A DNA stretch of 39,350 nucleotides from JABDJZ01 sp047619685 (GTDB taxonomy: Bacteria > Bacteroidota > Rhodothermia > Rhodothermales > UBA10348): contig JBLHLC010000036.1 of NCBI GenBank assembly GCA_047619685.1, positions 1 through 39,350 of the forward strand, read 5' to 3'. Of this stretch, positions 25,667 through 34,724 are shown piece by piece. Below the pieces are notes generated by a model. That model worked only from the letters and a program-made list of their open reading frames with translations. It was not told where the DNA came from and searched no databases. The translations under genes were made by a program, and so were the position numbers. Numbering within the stretch: position 1 is the stretch's first letter; every line of letters begins with the position of its first letter.

Positions 25667-26122
25667 TTAAGGGGTGCCGCGCATCTTGTCCAGGAGGAGG
25701 TTCAACTGTTCCGCCTCTTCAATCGACAGGGTGCCCGTGGCGTTACCTCCTGCCTGCATCAAGGGATCGATCGCATCCAGCAAGGCCAGTCCTTCCGCGG
25801 TGATCAGGATGTCTACCTGACGCCGATTTGAGGGACATGTCGTTCGATCCACCAAATTCTTGGCGCGCAGCTTCTCTACGAGCCGGGTGGCGTTTGACGA
25901 GCGGCTGACCATGCGTTCAGTGACCGACCGAAGCGGAGCGGGAAGCGGATGTTGGCCACGGAGAATCCGCAGCACGTTGTACTGCTCCTTCGAGAGGCCA
26001 AACGGCTTCAGGGTCGCGTTGGCATGGGCGCCCAGACGATCAGCGGTAACCAAGACGTTGAGGACGGCCTTCATGAAGGGGTCCCCGAACACGGTTTGCC
26101 TGATTTCGTCCTCGAGTCGCAT
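25667..26122 (-). CDS. MarR-family transcriptional regulator
   Basis: A 151-residue protein with the MarR winged helix: LSKEQYNVLRILRG, VTERMVSRSSNATRLVEKL as recognition region, and DRRQVD-like wing residues (NRRQVDILITAEG). It has two Cys-free halves apart from one Cys in TTCPSNRR, which might sense oxidation. Two palindromes overlap or precede its start, so it probably represses itself, the FMN reductase and possibly the divergent TonB receptor. Confidence 0.92.
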   Translation of the reverse strand: MRLEDEIRQTVFGDPFMKAVLNVLVTADRLGAHANATLKPFGLSKEQYNVLRILRGQHPLPAPLRSVTERMVSRSSNATRLVEKLRAKNLVDRTTCPSNRRQVDILITAEGLALLDAIDPLMQAGGNATGTLSIEEAEQLNLLLDKMRGTP

Positions 26123-26162
26123 ACCATATGGTACCTCATAATGATTGTATATACAACAATCA
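26122..26162. promoter_or_regulatory. MarR-type palindromes between marR and the TonB receptor gene
   Basis: TACCATATGGTA is a perfect 12-base palindrome touching the marR start codon (26122-26133). TTGTATATACAA is another (26145-26156). It lies inside a wider TGATTGT...ACAATCA repeat (26142-26162). TTG-AT-rich-CAA sites are typical for MarR-family dimers. The region is the divergent promoter, 102-142 bp before the receptor start. Confidence 0.6.
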
Positions 26163-26263
26163 CACTGTGGACAACTTATGGAGGCACAGTGTTGGGTCAG
26201 CGAAAGTTCGCGCTTACCTATTCAGAACTCCTGTTGAATACCCATCCCGACCGAACAACCCCC

Positions 26264-29200
26264 ATGGAACGGAAACAACTTCTCCTCCTTCTGGCGCTTT
26301 TGGGCGCCGGCATTCTTGTAACCCCCGCCCTGGGCCAGGGCGTCACGACCGGGGCACTGAACGGCCTCGTCCTGGACACCGCCGGTGAGCCTCTCCCGGG
26401 CGCGAATGTCATTGCGCTTCACGCACCCAGCGGCACCAGGTACGGAACTGCGGTCCGGACGGGGGGCCAGTTCAACATCCCCAACATGCGTGTGGGTGGC
26501 CCCTACACGGTGACCGTTTCGTTCATCGGATTCCAAAGCGCAGTCCAGGCCAACGTGTTTGTCAACTTGGCCCAGAACCTCCAACTGGACTTTACCCTCT
26601 CGGAGCAGGTGATCCAAGGGGGGGAGATCTTCGTCGTTGCGGAAATTGACGACGTAATGAACTCTGACCGAACGGGTGCGGCGACAACCATCAGTCTCGA
26701 GCAGGTCGCTCTCATGCCGTCCATCAAGCGATCCACGCGCGATCTGACGCGGCTGGACCCCCGGTCTGACGGAAATCTCAGTTTTGGTGGCCGCAACTGG
26801 CTCTACAACAACATCTCGCTGGACGGATCCTACTACAACAACCCGTTCGGTCTCGACGCCCCGGAGCCCGGGGGGCAGTCCAATGCCCAGCCAGTCCCCT
26901 ACGACGCGATCGAACAGGTTCAGGTCTCGGTGGCTCCGTTCGACGTCCGCGAGGGCGGATTCACAGGAGCCGGAATAAACCAGGTCACCAAGAGTGGCAC
27001 CAACCAACTCACAGGATCGGTCTACTCGTTCCTGAGAAATCAGGACATGGTTGGCAACAAAGTGAGCGGCTCAACGGTGTTCCAGAACCCATCGCTGTCG
27101 TTCATGCAGTCGGGCTTTTCTGCGGGTGGTCCCATCAAGAAAGACAAGCTGTTCTTCTTTGTGAATGCGGAGATCGAGCGCCGCGAAGACCCGGGCACCA
27201 ACTTCCGTGCTGGCGGTCTGGCCGGTGGCGTTGGCACGTCGCGGGTGTCGTCCGAAGTGTTGGACACCATCAAGGATCGCATGATCTCCGCATACGGATA
27301 CGACCCTGGCGTATACCAGGACTACACGCATGCCACGGACAACGAGAAGGTGATTGCCAAACTTGATTGGAATATCAACGACAATCACAACCTATCTCTC
27401 CGGTACAACTACATGGATGCATCCCGCGAACAGGGTCCCCACCCTTTCGTGTTGAGCTTTGCCGGTACCGGACGTGGCCCGAATGAGACATCGCTCCCTT
27501 TCTCGAACTCGGGCTACCGGATCAACAACAACCTGCACTCCCTGGCGCTCGAGGTCAACAGCCGTTCCACCGGCTGGGCGAACCGGTTCTTTGCCAGCTT
27601 CAACCGCTTCCGCGATCATCGGGAACCGTTCTCGACCGATTTCCCGACCCTCGAGATTGGAGATGGAGGCGCTACGTACACCACCGTCGGACACGAGCCC
27701 TTCTCGATACACAACATCCTGGACCAGGATGTCATGCAACTCACAAACAACTTCAGCCTGTTCGCAGACCAGCATGTGTTCACCGTGGGCGCCACCTTCG
27801 AGACGTTCCGGTTCTTCAACTCGTTCAACATATTCCGGCACGGGCTTTTCGGACTCCCCTTCGCGGCCACCACGTTTTTCTCCTTGGATGACTTCATGTG
27901 GGCGACCGATCCGACCAATCCGGATCAAATGGACCTGAACGGTATGGTTGGAGGCGGTCCTTTCAAGGGCGAAAAGATCGAAGTAGGCCAGTTCTCGGTC
28001 TACGCCCAGGACGAATGGCTGATGAATGACAGGCTGAGCCTGACGTACGGCATCCGCATGGATATGCCGATGTACTTCACCGATCCTGTCGCCAATCCAT
28101 ACTCTACGGGCCTGTCGCTGCTGGACAAGGATGACAACCCGGAATCGATTGATCAAGCAGAACTGGCGGGCACCTCACCCCTGTTTTCGCCGCGGGTAGG
28201 CTTTAACTATGATGTGACTGGTGATCGTACTACGCAGGTCCGGGGCGGCGTGGGGATCTTTACCGGACGGGTACCCTTCGTCTGGATTGGCAACGTGATC
28301 TCCAATCCCGGCTTCAATCCGAACATTGACCCGGTCGGCAATCCCGTGATCACCCGCGAAGGCGAGAGCGAAGACCCGACCAGCCTCAATGGAGGCGCGG
28401 AGGCCAACTCTGTCCTCCAGGGGTCGTTTGACCTGAACGCCATGACGTCGGACTTCAAGTGGCCACAGGTCCTGACACTGGATCTGGCCGTGGATCATGA
28501 TTTCGGATCTGGTCTGCTTGGGACACTTGAACTTCTCTACAGCAAAGACATCAACTCGGTGGTGGTTCGCAATGGAGACCTCAAGGCTCCTGCCCGCACC
28601 CTGAAGGACGGCCGTCCCTATTACGGCGGCTTTGGCTTCAACGAACTCAATGAGGCCTTCCCTTTTGAAGGCGCCGGTGTATACATCATTGACAACGCGT
28701 CCGAAGGCTACAACTTCAACCTGACCGCCCAGATTCGGAAGCGTTTCTCGAACGGAATGAGCACGAGCCTGGCCTATAACTTCCTGGAGGCCAAGAATCT
28801 GTTCAAGTCCACGGAGATTGCGTCTGTGCTCTTTTCCGAGAGTCCCGTACAGGGGGATCCGAACAACCCGTCGCTGTCAAACTCCGAGTTTGGCAATAGG
28901 CACAGGATTGTCGGTTCAGCCACGTACGGCCACGACTGGTCCGCGACCAGTCGAACCAGCCTGGGCGTCTTTATGGAAATAGCGCAGGGCAACACCTTCC
29001 AGGGCGCTGGCGGCAACCGGTACTCGTTCACGTACTCCGGCGATGTCAACGGTGACGGCTTTGGTGGCAACGACCTGATCTACATTCCGAACGACGCCAC
29101 CGACCCAGGCGAGATTCGGTTTGACGGTAACTCGGTCTATTCCGCTGGCGTTCAGGCCCACCAGTTTGAGCAGTTTATAGAGCAGGATGAATACCTGAGC

Positions 29201-29539
29201 GACAACCGCGGCAAGATTGCCGAACGGTACGGCGCCATCAATCCGTGGTACGGTAATGTGGATATTCGCGTCATGCATGAGATCGGATTTGACGCCGCGG
29301 GTCGCGGACACCGGGTCCAGATCAGTCTGGACATTCTGAACGCAGTCAATATGTTCAACAGCGATTGGGGCGTTCGCAAGATCGCAGACCCGCGCGCGAC
29401 GTCTCCTTTGGTGCTCTCACGCTTTGATGGTGACGGTGAGCCAGTCTTCAACTTTACCGGCGCCACCAACACCTACACGGACGATGTAAGCCTCTTCTCG
29501 CGCTGGCAGGCCCAATTGGGAGTGAGGTACATCTTCTAG
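26264..29539 (+). CDS. Oar-like TonB-dependent outer-membrane receptor
   Basis: A 1091-residue protein. The ATG at 26264 is used because it opens into a signal peptide (LLLLLALLGAGILVTPALG); the frame is open further upstream. Residues ~28-115 are a carboxypeptidase-regulatory-like domain (GALNGLVLDTAGEPLPGANV ... TVSFIGFQ). A plug follows, with GGRNWLYNNISLDGSYYNN and AGINQVTKSGTNQLTGSVY. The rest is a beta-barrel ending in the aromatic LGVRYIF. Oar-like receptors lack the clear SusD partner seen in Sus systems, and none is present here. The substrate is unknown. A strong terminator follows. Confidence 0.93.
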   Translation: MERKQLLLLLALLGAGILVTPALGQGVTTGALNGLVLDTAGEPLPGANVIALHAPSGTRYGTAVRTGGQFNIPNMRVGGPYTVTVSFIGFQSAVQANVFVNLAQNLQLDFTLSEQVIQGGEIFVVAEIDDVMNSDRTGAATTISLEQVALMPSIKRSTRDLTRLDPRSDGNLSFGGRNWLYNNISLDGSYYNNPFGLDAPEPGGQSNAQPVPYDAIEQVQVSVAPFDVREGGFTGAGINQVTKSGTNQLTGSVYSFLRNQDMVGNKVSGSTVFQNPSLSFMQSGFSAGGPIKKDKLFFFVNAEIERREDPGTNFRAGGLAGGVGTSRVSSEVLDTIKDRMISAYGYDPGVYQDYTHATDNEKVIAKLDWNINDNHNLSLRYNYMDASREQGPHPFVLSFAGTGRGPNETSLPFSNSGYRINNNLHSLALEVNSRSTGWANRFFASFNRFRDHREPFSTDFPTLEIGDGGATYTTVGHEPFSIHNILDQDVMQLTNNFSLFADQHVFTVGATFETFRFFNSFNIFRHGLFGLPFAATTFFSLDDFMWATDPTNPDQMDLNGMVGGGPFKGEKIEVGQFSVYAQDEWLMNDRLSLTYGIRMDMPMYFTDPVANPYSTGLSLLDKDDNPESIDQAELAGTSPLFSPRVGFNYDVTGDRTTQVRGGVGIFTGRVPFVWIGNVISNPGFNPNIDPVGNPVITREGESEDPTSLNGGAEANSVLQGSFDLNAMTSDFKWPQVLTLDLAVDHDFGSGLLGTLELLYSKDINSVVVRNGDLKAPARTLKDGRPYYGGFGFNELNEAFPFEGAGVYIIDNASEGYNFNLTAQIRKRFSNGMSTSLAYNFLEAKNLFKSTEIASVLFSESPVQGDPNNPSLSNSEFGNRHRIVGSATYGHDWSATSRTSLGVFMEIAQGNTFQGAGGNRYSFTYSGDVNGDGFGGNDLIYIPNDATDPGEIRFDGNSVYSAGVQAHQFEQFIEQDEYLSDNRGKIAERYGAINPWYGNVDIRVMHEIGFDAAGRGHRVQISLDILNAVNMFNSDWGVRKIADPRATSPLVLSRFDGDGEPVFNFTGATNTYTDDVSLFSRWQAQLGVRYIF

Positions 29540-29578
29540 CTCCTCTCAGTACCTGCCTGGTCACAACCCGGCGTGGTG

Positions 29579-29620
29579 CGCCCCGAGTCCGGACCTGGAC
29601 TCGGGGCGTTTCTGCTTTTG
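29579..29620 (+). terminator. Rho-independent terminator after the TonB receptor gene
   Basis: A perfect 12-bp stem (CGCCCCGAGTCC with GGACTCGGGGCG) and a six-base loop are followed by TTTCTGCTTTT. It lies about 40 bp after the receptor stop and should end that transcript. Confidence 0.9.
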
Positions 29621-29664
29621 ATCGAATGCGTATCTCAGGACTTGAACATCAGTAGTTATACGGG

Positions 29665-29695
29665 TTGGCCGAGTCGCTACTTTAGGCGATACTAT
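29665..29695 (+). promoter_or_regulatory. Possible promoter of the LuxR-domain gene (leaderless)
   Basis: TTGGCC and TACTAT lie 19 bases apart, and TACTATAAAC ends directly at the ATG of the next gene. Transcription would begin at or near the start codon, giving a leaderless mRNA. The -35 match is poor, and Bacteroidota promoters differ from this pattern, so the assignment is tentative. Confidence 0.3.
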
Positions 29696-29699
29696 AAAC

Positions 29700-29900
29700 A
29701 TGTCTAGAAAATTCTGGAGTCAACGGGAGATTCTGCAGTTGATCGCCGAAGGCAACACGTCCAAGGAAGTTGGCGTTACACTCAATATCAGCACGCGGAC
29801 GGTGGAGACCCATCGGCGCAATATTATGAGTCTATTGGAAATCCGAGACCTTACCGGCCTCGTCCGATATTCTATTCGCACTGGCCTCATCACCGCGTAG
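29700..29900 (+). CDS. Stand-alone LuxR-type helix-turn-helix protein
   Basis: A 66-residue protein that is nothing but the LuxR/GerE DNA-binding domain: SQREILQLIAEGNTSKEVGV, then LNISTRTVETHRRNIM and LVRYSIRTGLI. It resembles the output domain of NarL-type response regulators but has no receiver domain. No receiver-like coding sequence is seen in the 160 bp before it. It may be a free regulator, similar in idea to GerE, or a truncated response regulator. It lies 22 bp before the aminotransferase gene on the same strand, so they could be co-transcribed. Confidence 0.8.
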   Translation: MSRKFWSQREILQLIAEGNTSKEVGVTLNISTRTVETHRRNIMSLLEIRDLTGLVRYSIRTGLITA

Positions 29901-29922
29901 TCCGGGACTCCCCATCGATCTG

Positions 29923-30855
29923 ATGCCATCCGGCACCCACGACGCCCTCCCCGACCCTCGCAACGCATCCGTCCTGATCTGGATCAACGGCAGGCTTGTG
30001 CCCCGCGACGACGCGCGCATCTCGGTCTTTGATTCGGGTTATCTGGTTGGTGACGGTATTTGGGATGGGTTACGCCTTCATCACGGCGTCCTCACCTTTC
30101 TTGAAATGCACTTCGATCGGCTGTTCGACGGCCTGTCCGCCGTGCGCATGGACCCGGGCCTGTCGCGGACCGAACTCACCGCTGCCGTATATGAAACAGC
30201 CGCGGCCAACCAGATGTGGGACGGGGCACACATCCGCGTGATGATCACGCGGGGCACCAAAAAGACCCCCTCCCAGGACCCGCGACTGACCGTCACGCCG
30301 GCGAACATCGTGATCATCGCCGAACACAAGAGCGCCAACCCTGCCGTCTGGGACCAAGGCATCGCGCTGCGAACGGTGTCCGTCAGGCGCCCTCCGCCCA
30401 ACACACTCGACCAGCGACTGAATTGCCACAGCAAGTTGCATGAAGTGATGGCACTCAACGAAGCACTCGAAGCGGGCGCCGACGAGGCCTTGATGCTGGA
30501 CACCAACGGCCACGTGGCAACCTGCAACGCGACCAACTTCTTTGCGGTTGTGGGGCGCGAGGTTTGGACCTCAACGGGGCTTCACTGCCTGCCCGGAATT
30601 ACGCGGGCGAATGTCCTGAAGGCCGCCGCCAGCCTGGGCCTGCCAGCTCGAGAGCATGATTTTGGCCTCGACCGACTCACCAACGCGAGCGAAGCCTTCG
30701 TGACCGGGACGTTCGGTGGCCTGACGCCGGTGCGCCAGATTGACGACGTAGTGTTCGGGGTGCCGGGCAAGTTAACCCAACTCCTGCAACGCGGCTACGA
30801 GTCGTTGATGGAAGCTTACGTGACCGCGGCCGACCACGGCCTTCGTCGGAGCTAA
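29923..30855 (+). CDS. Class IV PLP aminotransferase (branched-chain / D-amino-acid type)
   Basis: A 310-residue protein of the class IV fold: IWINGRLVPRDDARISVFDSG at the start, PLP lysine Lys171 in LNCHSKLHEVM, and EALMLDTNGHVATCNATNFF with GLTPVRQID later. Family members move amino groups between branched-chain or D-amino acids and oxo-acids, or cleave aminodeoxychorismate. In the cofactor segment the usual Glu after HVA is replaced (ATCNATN), a variant also seen in some members. The exact substrate cannot be chosen. Its stop overlaps the convergent cyclophilin stop by four bases. Confidence 0.88.
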   Translation: MPSGTHDALPDPRNASVLIWINGRLVPRDDARISVFDSGYLVGDGIWDGLRLHHGVLTFLEMHFDRLFDGLSAVRMDPGLSRTELTAAVYETAAANQMWDGAHIRVMITRGTKKTPSQDPRLTVTPANIVIIAEHKSANPAVWDQGIALRTVSVRRPPPNTLDQRLNCHSKLHEVMALNEALEAGADEALMLDTNGHVATCNATNFFAVVGREVWTSTGLHCLPGITRANVLKAAASLGLPAREHDFGLDRLTNASEAFVTGTFGGLTPVRQIDDVVFGVPGKLTQLLQRGYESLMEAYVTAADHGLRRS

Positions 30856-31487
30856 TCGTCCTTAAGTCGAGCCGTCCGTATCCAGTCCAGCCCCGGGTAG
30901 TTGGCTTCCAGCCATTCCCGGCCACCTGCGGCGATTTCTTGTTGCCGCCTGGACGGCTCATTCCCGTAGGCTCCGTTGAGCGAATCTATCGCTGCCATTC
31001 CCGAAACGATCTCTCCGATGGGCGGGTACCCTGGAATGCCGTTGGACATGAGCGAATCCAGGGCCACGTTGTCGGCCAGATTGATAAACAACTGGGTGGT
31101 CCGCGTCTGCGGGCCGCCACGCGCGAAGGAGACGCTTCCCCTCAGATTACTCGCGATCGAAGGTTCGTCCACGACGGGCATTTGCCGCCAGGCGTCGTAG
31201 GCGGCGGGATTGGCGGGGATACCAAACTGAGCCACGTACCCCTTGACCACCCGGAAAATGGGGGCATCGTCGAAATACCCGACCCTCACCAAATGATACA
31301 GACGGTCAACCGCAGCCGGAGACCAGGCTCGGCGAATGATCATCTCGAAGGGCCCGGTAGAGGAATCGAACGCCACCAGAAACGAGTCGGGGGCGGTTTC
31401 CTGGACGCGATCGTCGGGTAGTTGTGCCTGGACCGGGGCAACGGCGCCGATGACGACAATCGTGGCAAGAATGAAAACGTGGCGCAT
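30852..31487 (-). CDS. Exported cyclophilin-type peptidyl-prolyl isomerase
   Basis: A 211-residue protein with a signal peptide (MRHVFILATIVVIGAVAPVQAQ). The cyclophilin core has IFRVVKGYVAQFGI, SFARGGPQTRTTQLFIN and IGEIVSGMAAIDSL. The catalytic Arg is kept in FRVV, although the His of the usual FHR is replaced by Phe. This is the envelope branch common in Bacteroidota, and it should speed proline isomerisation in the periplasm. The ATG at 31487 gives the signal peptide; the frame upstream is open but unlikely. Confidence 0.9.
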   Translation of the reverse strand: MRHVFILATIVVIGAVAPVQAQLPDDRVQETAPDSFLVAFDSSTGPFEMIIRRAWSPAAVDRLYHLVRVGYFDDAPIFRVVKGYVAQFGIPANPAAYDAWRQMPVVDEPSIASNLRGSVSFARGGPQTRTTQLFINLADNVALDSLMSNGIPGYPPIGEIVSGMAAIDSLNGAYGNEPSRRQQEIAAGGREWLEANYPGLDWIRTARLKDD

Positions 31488-31560
31488 CTGGAGGGAATGT
31501 GTGGGAAAGGATTCGCGCCAAGATAGGGCGTCAAGCACGCGCCAAACCCGGAGCCCATAC

Positions 31561-34500
31561 TTATTGATCCGATGTTGTCGGCTCCCCGGGCGGCAGCTCT
31601 CCGAGCAGCCTCTCCAACTCCTCGATCAACACATTCAACTCCCCCGTCAACGTCTCCAGACGCTCGTAGGCGTCCCGTCCGGGCCGCTGATCCGCTCTGG
31701 ATGTCATGCCTGAGAGGTAGCGCAACTGGGCGTCTATCATCCTTGGCGGATAGCTGTCGGAGTTGTCTGTCACCAGGCGGCTCCGGAGGGATTCCAGTTC
31801 CGGACGCTGCGCATCGTCATCGGGCAGGTCCTTCAGTGCCTTCTCTACGGCCATCACGGCTCTGGCATGGCGGGTAAGCTGCCCTCCGACAGCCTGATTG
31901 TGAGCCAACTGCCTCGCCATGTCCGCCTGAGTCACTCCGTCAGCCTCAACGCGCGGGTCGGGATGGACGGTAACGGTACCCGTCTGGGACTGACCCTCAG
32001 TGGCAAGGCGCACCGTGTAGGTTCCGGGAACGGCCATGGGGCCGCGCCCCTGTCGCCCGTTGGTGCCAAGCGCGCCTGCGTGGCGGAGGTCCCAAATGAA
32101 GCGATGCAGCCCGGCCTGCTTCTTGATTGATTCCGGCTCCGGCTGGACGGGCACGGGGCCCCGCATGCCCTGAGTTTCCTGTTCGGCCTCTTCCCGCTCC
32201 CCTGAGGTAAATCGTCTCAGGACGGTGCCCGCGGCATCCAGAATTTCAAGCTCCAGATCTGCGTCCAGATCCGCCGCGAGGTGGTACCACATGACCGCGC
32301 CAGACGGGAGGTACTCCGGGATGGACGCGCCACGGCCAAAACCACCGTAGCGCATACGGTAGGCGTCGCGTGGACTGAACAAATGCACCGGTTCGGCTGC
32401 CGTCGCCGTCGTCATCTGGTGGAGCGGCGAAAGGTCATCCATAATCCAGAACGACCGTCCCATGGTGGCTACCACGAGGTCCTTCCGATGCACGCGCAGG
32501 TCGGTTATCGGCGTGATGGGCAGGTTTGCCTGCATGGACAGCCAAGAGGCGCCATCATCGAATGAGGCAAAAAGGCCGTATTCGGTCCCCGCATACAGAA
32601 GACCTTCCCGATCGGGGTCCTCCCTCACCACGCGTGTGGGATTGTGATCCTCTATTCCGTTGGAGCCGTCGGTAAGCAGCGTCCACGTATCGCCGTAGTC
32701 ATCCGTCCGAAAGATGTACGGCTTGAAGTCGTCCAGCAAATAGCGGTACGCGGCAACGTATGCCTTGCCGGCTGTGTGCGGCGATAGATCAATGTTCTGA
32801 ATCCTTCCCTCGGGTGGCAGTCCAGGCGGGGTGACGTTGACCCAGGATTCACCGTCGTCCCGGGTGACCTGCACCAGTCCGTCGTTGGATCCGGTCCAGA
32901 TGACCCCGGCCTCCACGGGCGATTCTTCGATGACGTAGAGCGTTGAATAGTGCTCCTCTCCTGTGATGTCGCGCGTGATCGGCGAGCCCGAAACAACTTG
33001 CCTCTCGGGGCGGAACGCGGTCAGGTCTGGCGAGATCTGCTCCCAGTTTTCTCCCTCATCGCGCGTCCTGTGAACGTACTGTGACCCGTGGTAGACGGTG
33101 TTGGGGTCGTGCGGAGAGACCTCGATGGGCACCACACGCTGGAACCGGTACGGTAGCGTAGCAGGATTGACGCCGTAGACATCAACGGCACCGACGTAGT
33201 ATTGCCACTCCTGACCCGTTCGGCGGTTGTAGCGCCCGAAACGGCCTTTGCAATTGCTGTAGACGATGTCTGCATCGCCCGGTTTGGGAATCGCAGGTCC
33301 CGTTTCGCATCCTCCGACTGCCTCCCAGAAGGCGGTGTCGCCGCCCGCGCGGGTGCCTTCGGGTAGACTGGGCACTGCGATGGTGGAGTTGTCCTGCTGG
33401 CCCGCGTAAATCCAGTACGGAAACCGGTCATCCGCGTGGATTTGATACAGTTCAGCGGTTGGCTGGTTGGACTGCGTGGACCAGGTCTTGCCTCCATCGA
33501 ACGTCACATTGGCGCCGCCGTCATTGGACTGAACGAAAATGTTCGTGTCGTCGGGATTGATCCACATGTCATGGTTATCCCCGTGTGGCGTAGAGACCCG
33601 GCTCCAGTCCTTGCCCCCGTTGATTGACTTGAAGAACCCTTCGTTGTTTACCCAGACCACGTCCGGGTCGTTGGGGTCAGCGTCCACGTTGGTGTAGTAG
33701 AATGGCCTTCGCATGATGCCGTTCTCGTTGGAGATCAGTCGCCAGGTTTCGCCCTGATCGTTGGACCGGTACAGTCCCTCGACCTCGGGAGCGGCTTCGA
33801 CCAGCGCATAGACACGGGTTGGGTCCGCCGGCGTCACCGCAAAGTCGATCTTGCCTGTCGCGCCTTCCGGGAGGCCGGTCTCGATCTTCCGCCAGTTGGC
33901 TCCGGCATCGGTAGACTTGTAGATACCGTTCTCGGTGGTAGCCCCGGAGACGATGGACCAGGGGTAACGGCGAGCGGTCCACATGGCCGCGTACACTTCG
34001 TCCGCGTTGGCCGGGTTCAACTCAATGTCGATCGCCCCCGTGTTCTCCGAGACGAACAGCAGGTGCTTCCACGTGACTCCACCATCCACGGTCTTGTAGA
34101 CCCCGCGCTCCGGGCCAGGACCGAATGGACTCCCGAATGCGGCCACATAAACCACTTCCGGATTGGTCGGGTGAACCACAACGGAGCCGAGCTGACCCAT
34201 GTCTCGGAGGCCCATGTGCTTCCAGGTCTTGCCGGCGTCGGTGGACTTGTAGATGCCGCGTCCAATGATCACGTTGCTGCGAATGCCGTCTGATCCTGTA
34301 CCCACATAAATCACGTCCGGGTCGCTGTCGGCCACATCGATTGATCCTATGGAACCCGTCTCGAAGTATCCGTCAGAGATGTTCGACCAGGACGATCCGT
34401 AGTTGGTGGTCTTCCAGACGCCTCCGCCCGTCGCGCCCATGTAAAACGTATGCGGCTGATCACGGTGGCCGGCAACCGTCGTGGACCTGCCACCCCGGGT

Positions 34501-34626
34501 TGGCCCGACGTTGCGGAACTGGAGGTCCTCGAGAAGATCGGCGGTCTGCGCCTGCGCTGTTTGAATGGGGCCAATCTGGAAGGAGACTAGAATGGCGAGT
34601 AGGACCGGAAGGAGGCTGCGGGGCAT
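31561..34626 (-). CDS. Secreted BNR/Asp-box repeat (sortilin-like) protein
   Basis: A 1021-residue protein starting at the ATG that opens a signal peptide (RSLLPVLLAILVSFQIGPIQTAQA). About eleven Asp-box repeats follow, for example GIYKSTDAGKTWKHM, GVYKTVDGGVTWKHL and YIFRTDDYGDTWTLL, with FWIMDDLSPLHQM closing the propeller. This is the large family loosely called glycosyl hydrolase or WD40/YVTN/BNR proteins; no glycosidase active site can be assigned. A C-terminal domain with PGTYTVRLATEGQSQTG and a long helical end follows. It is probably surface-bound or periplasmic. Divergent from the M24 peptidase gene across 98 bp. Confidence 0.88.
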   Translation of the reverse strand: MPRSLLPVLLAILVSFQIGPIQTAQAQTADLLEDLQFRNVGPTRGGRSTTVAGHRDQPHTFYMGATGGGVWKTTNYGSSWSNISDGYFETGSIGSIDVADSDPDVIYVGTGSDGIRSNVIIGRGIYKSTDAGKTWKHMGLRDMGQLGSVVVHPTNPEVVYVAAFGSPFGPGPERGVYKTVDGGVTWKHLLFVSENTGAIDIELNPANADEVYAAMWTARRYPWSIVSGATTENGIYKSTDAGANWRKIETGLPEGATGKIDFAVTPADPTRVYALVEAAPEVEGLYRSNDQGETWRLISNENGIMRRPFYYTNVDADPNDPDVVWVNNEGFFKSINGGKDWSRVSTPHGDNHDMWINPDDTNIFVQSNDGGANVTFDGGKTWSTQSNQPTAELYQIHADDRFPYWIYAGQQDNSTIAVPSLPEGTRAGGDTAFWEAVGGCETGPAIPKPGDADIVYSNCKGRFGRYNRRTGQEWQYYVGAVDVYGVNPATLPYRFQRVVPIEVSPHDPNTVYHGSQYVHRTRDEGENWEQISPDLTAFRPERQVVSGSPITRDITGEEHYSTLYVIEESPVEAGVIWTGSNDGLVQVTRDDGESWVNVTPPGLPPEGRIQNIDLSPHTAGKAYVAAYRYLLDDFKPYIFRTDDYGDTWTLLTDGSNGIEDHNPTRVVREDPDREGLLYAGTEYGLFASFDDGASWLSMQANLPITPITDLRVHRKDLVVATMGRSFWIMDDLSPLHQMTTATAAEPVHLFSPRDAYRMRYGGFGRGASIPEYLPSGAVMWYHLAADLDADLELEILDAAGTVLRRFTSGEREEAEQETQGMRGPVPVQPEPESIKKQAGLHRFIWDLRHAGALGTNGRQGRGPMAVPGTYTVRLATEGQSQTGTVTVHPDPRVEADGVTQADMARQLAHNQAVGGQLTRHARAVMAVEKALKDLPDDDAQRPELESLRSRLVTDNSDSYPPRMIDAQLRYLSGMTSRADQRPGRDAYERLETLTGELNVLIEELERLLGELPPGEPTTSDQ

Positions 34627-34724
34627 CGGATCTGCTGAAAGTGGGTAGCCCAACAATATCCGAGCATCGCAGACGGGACACAAACCGGACTGTACCTTGG
34701 GAGTGATTGAATACAGCCTCCGCC

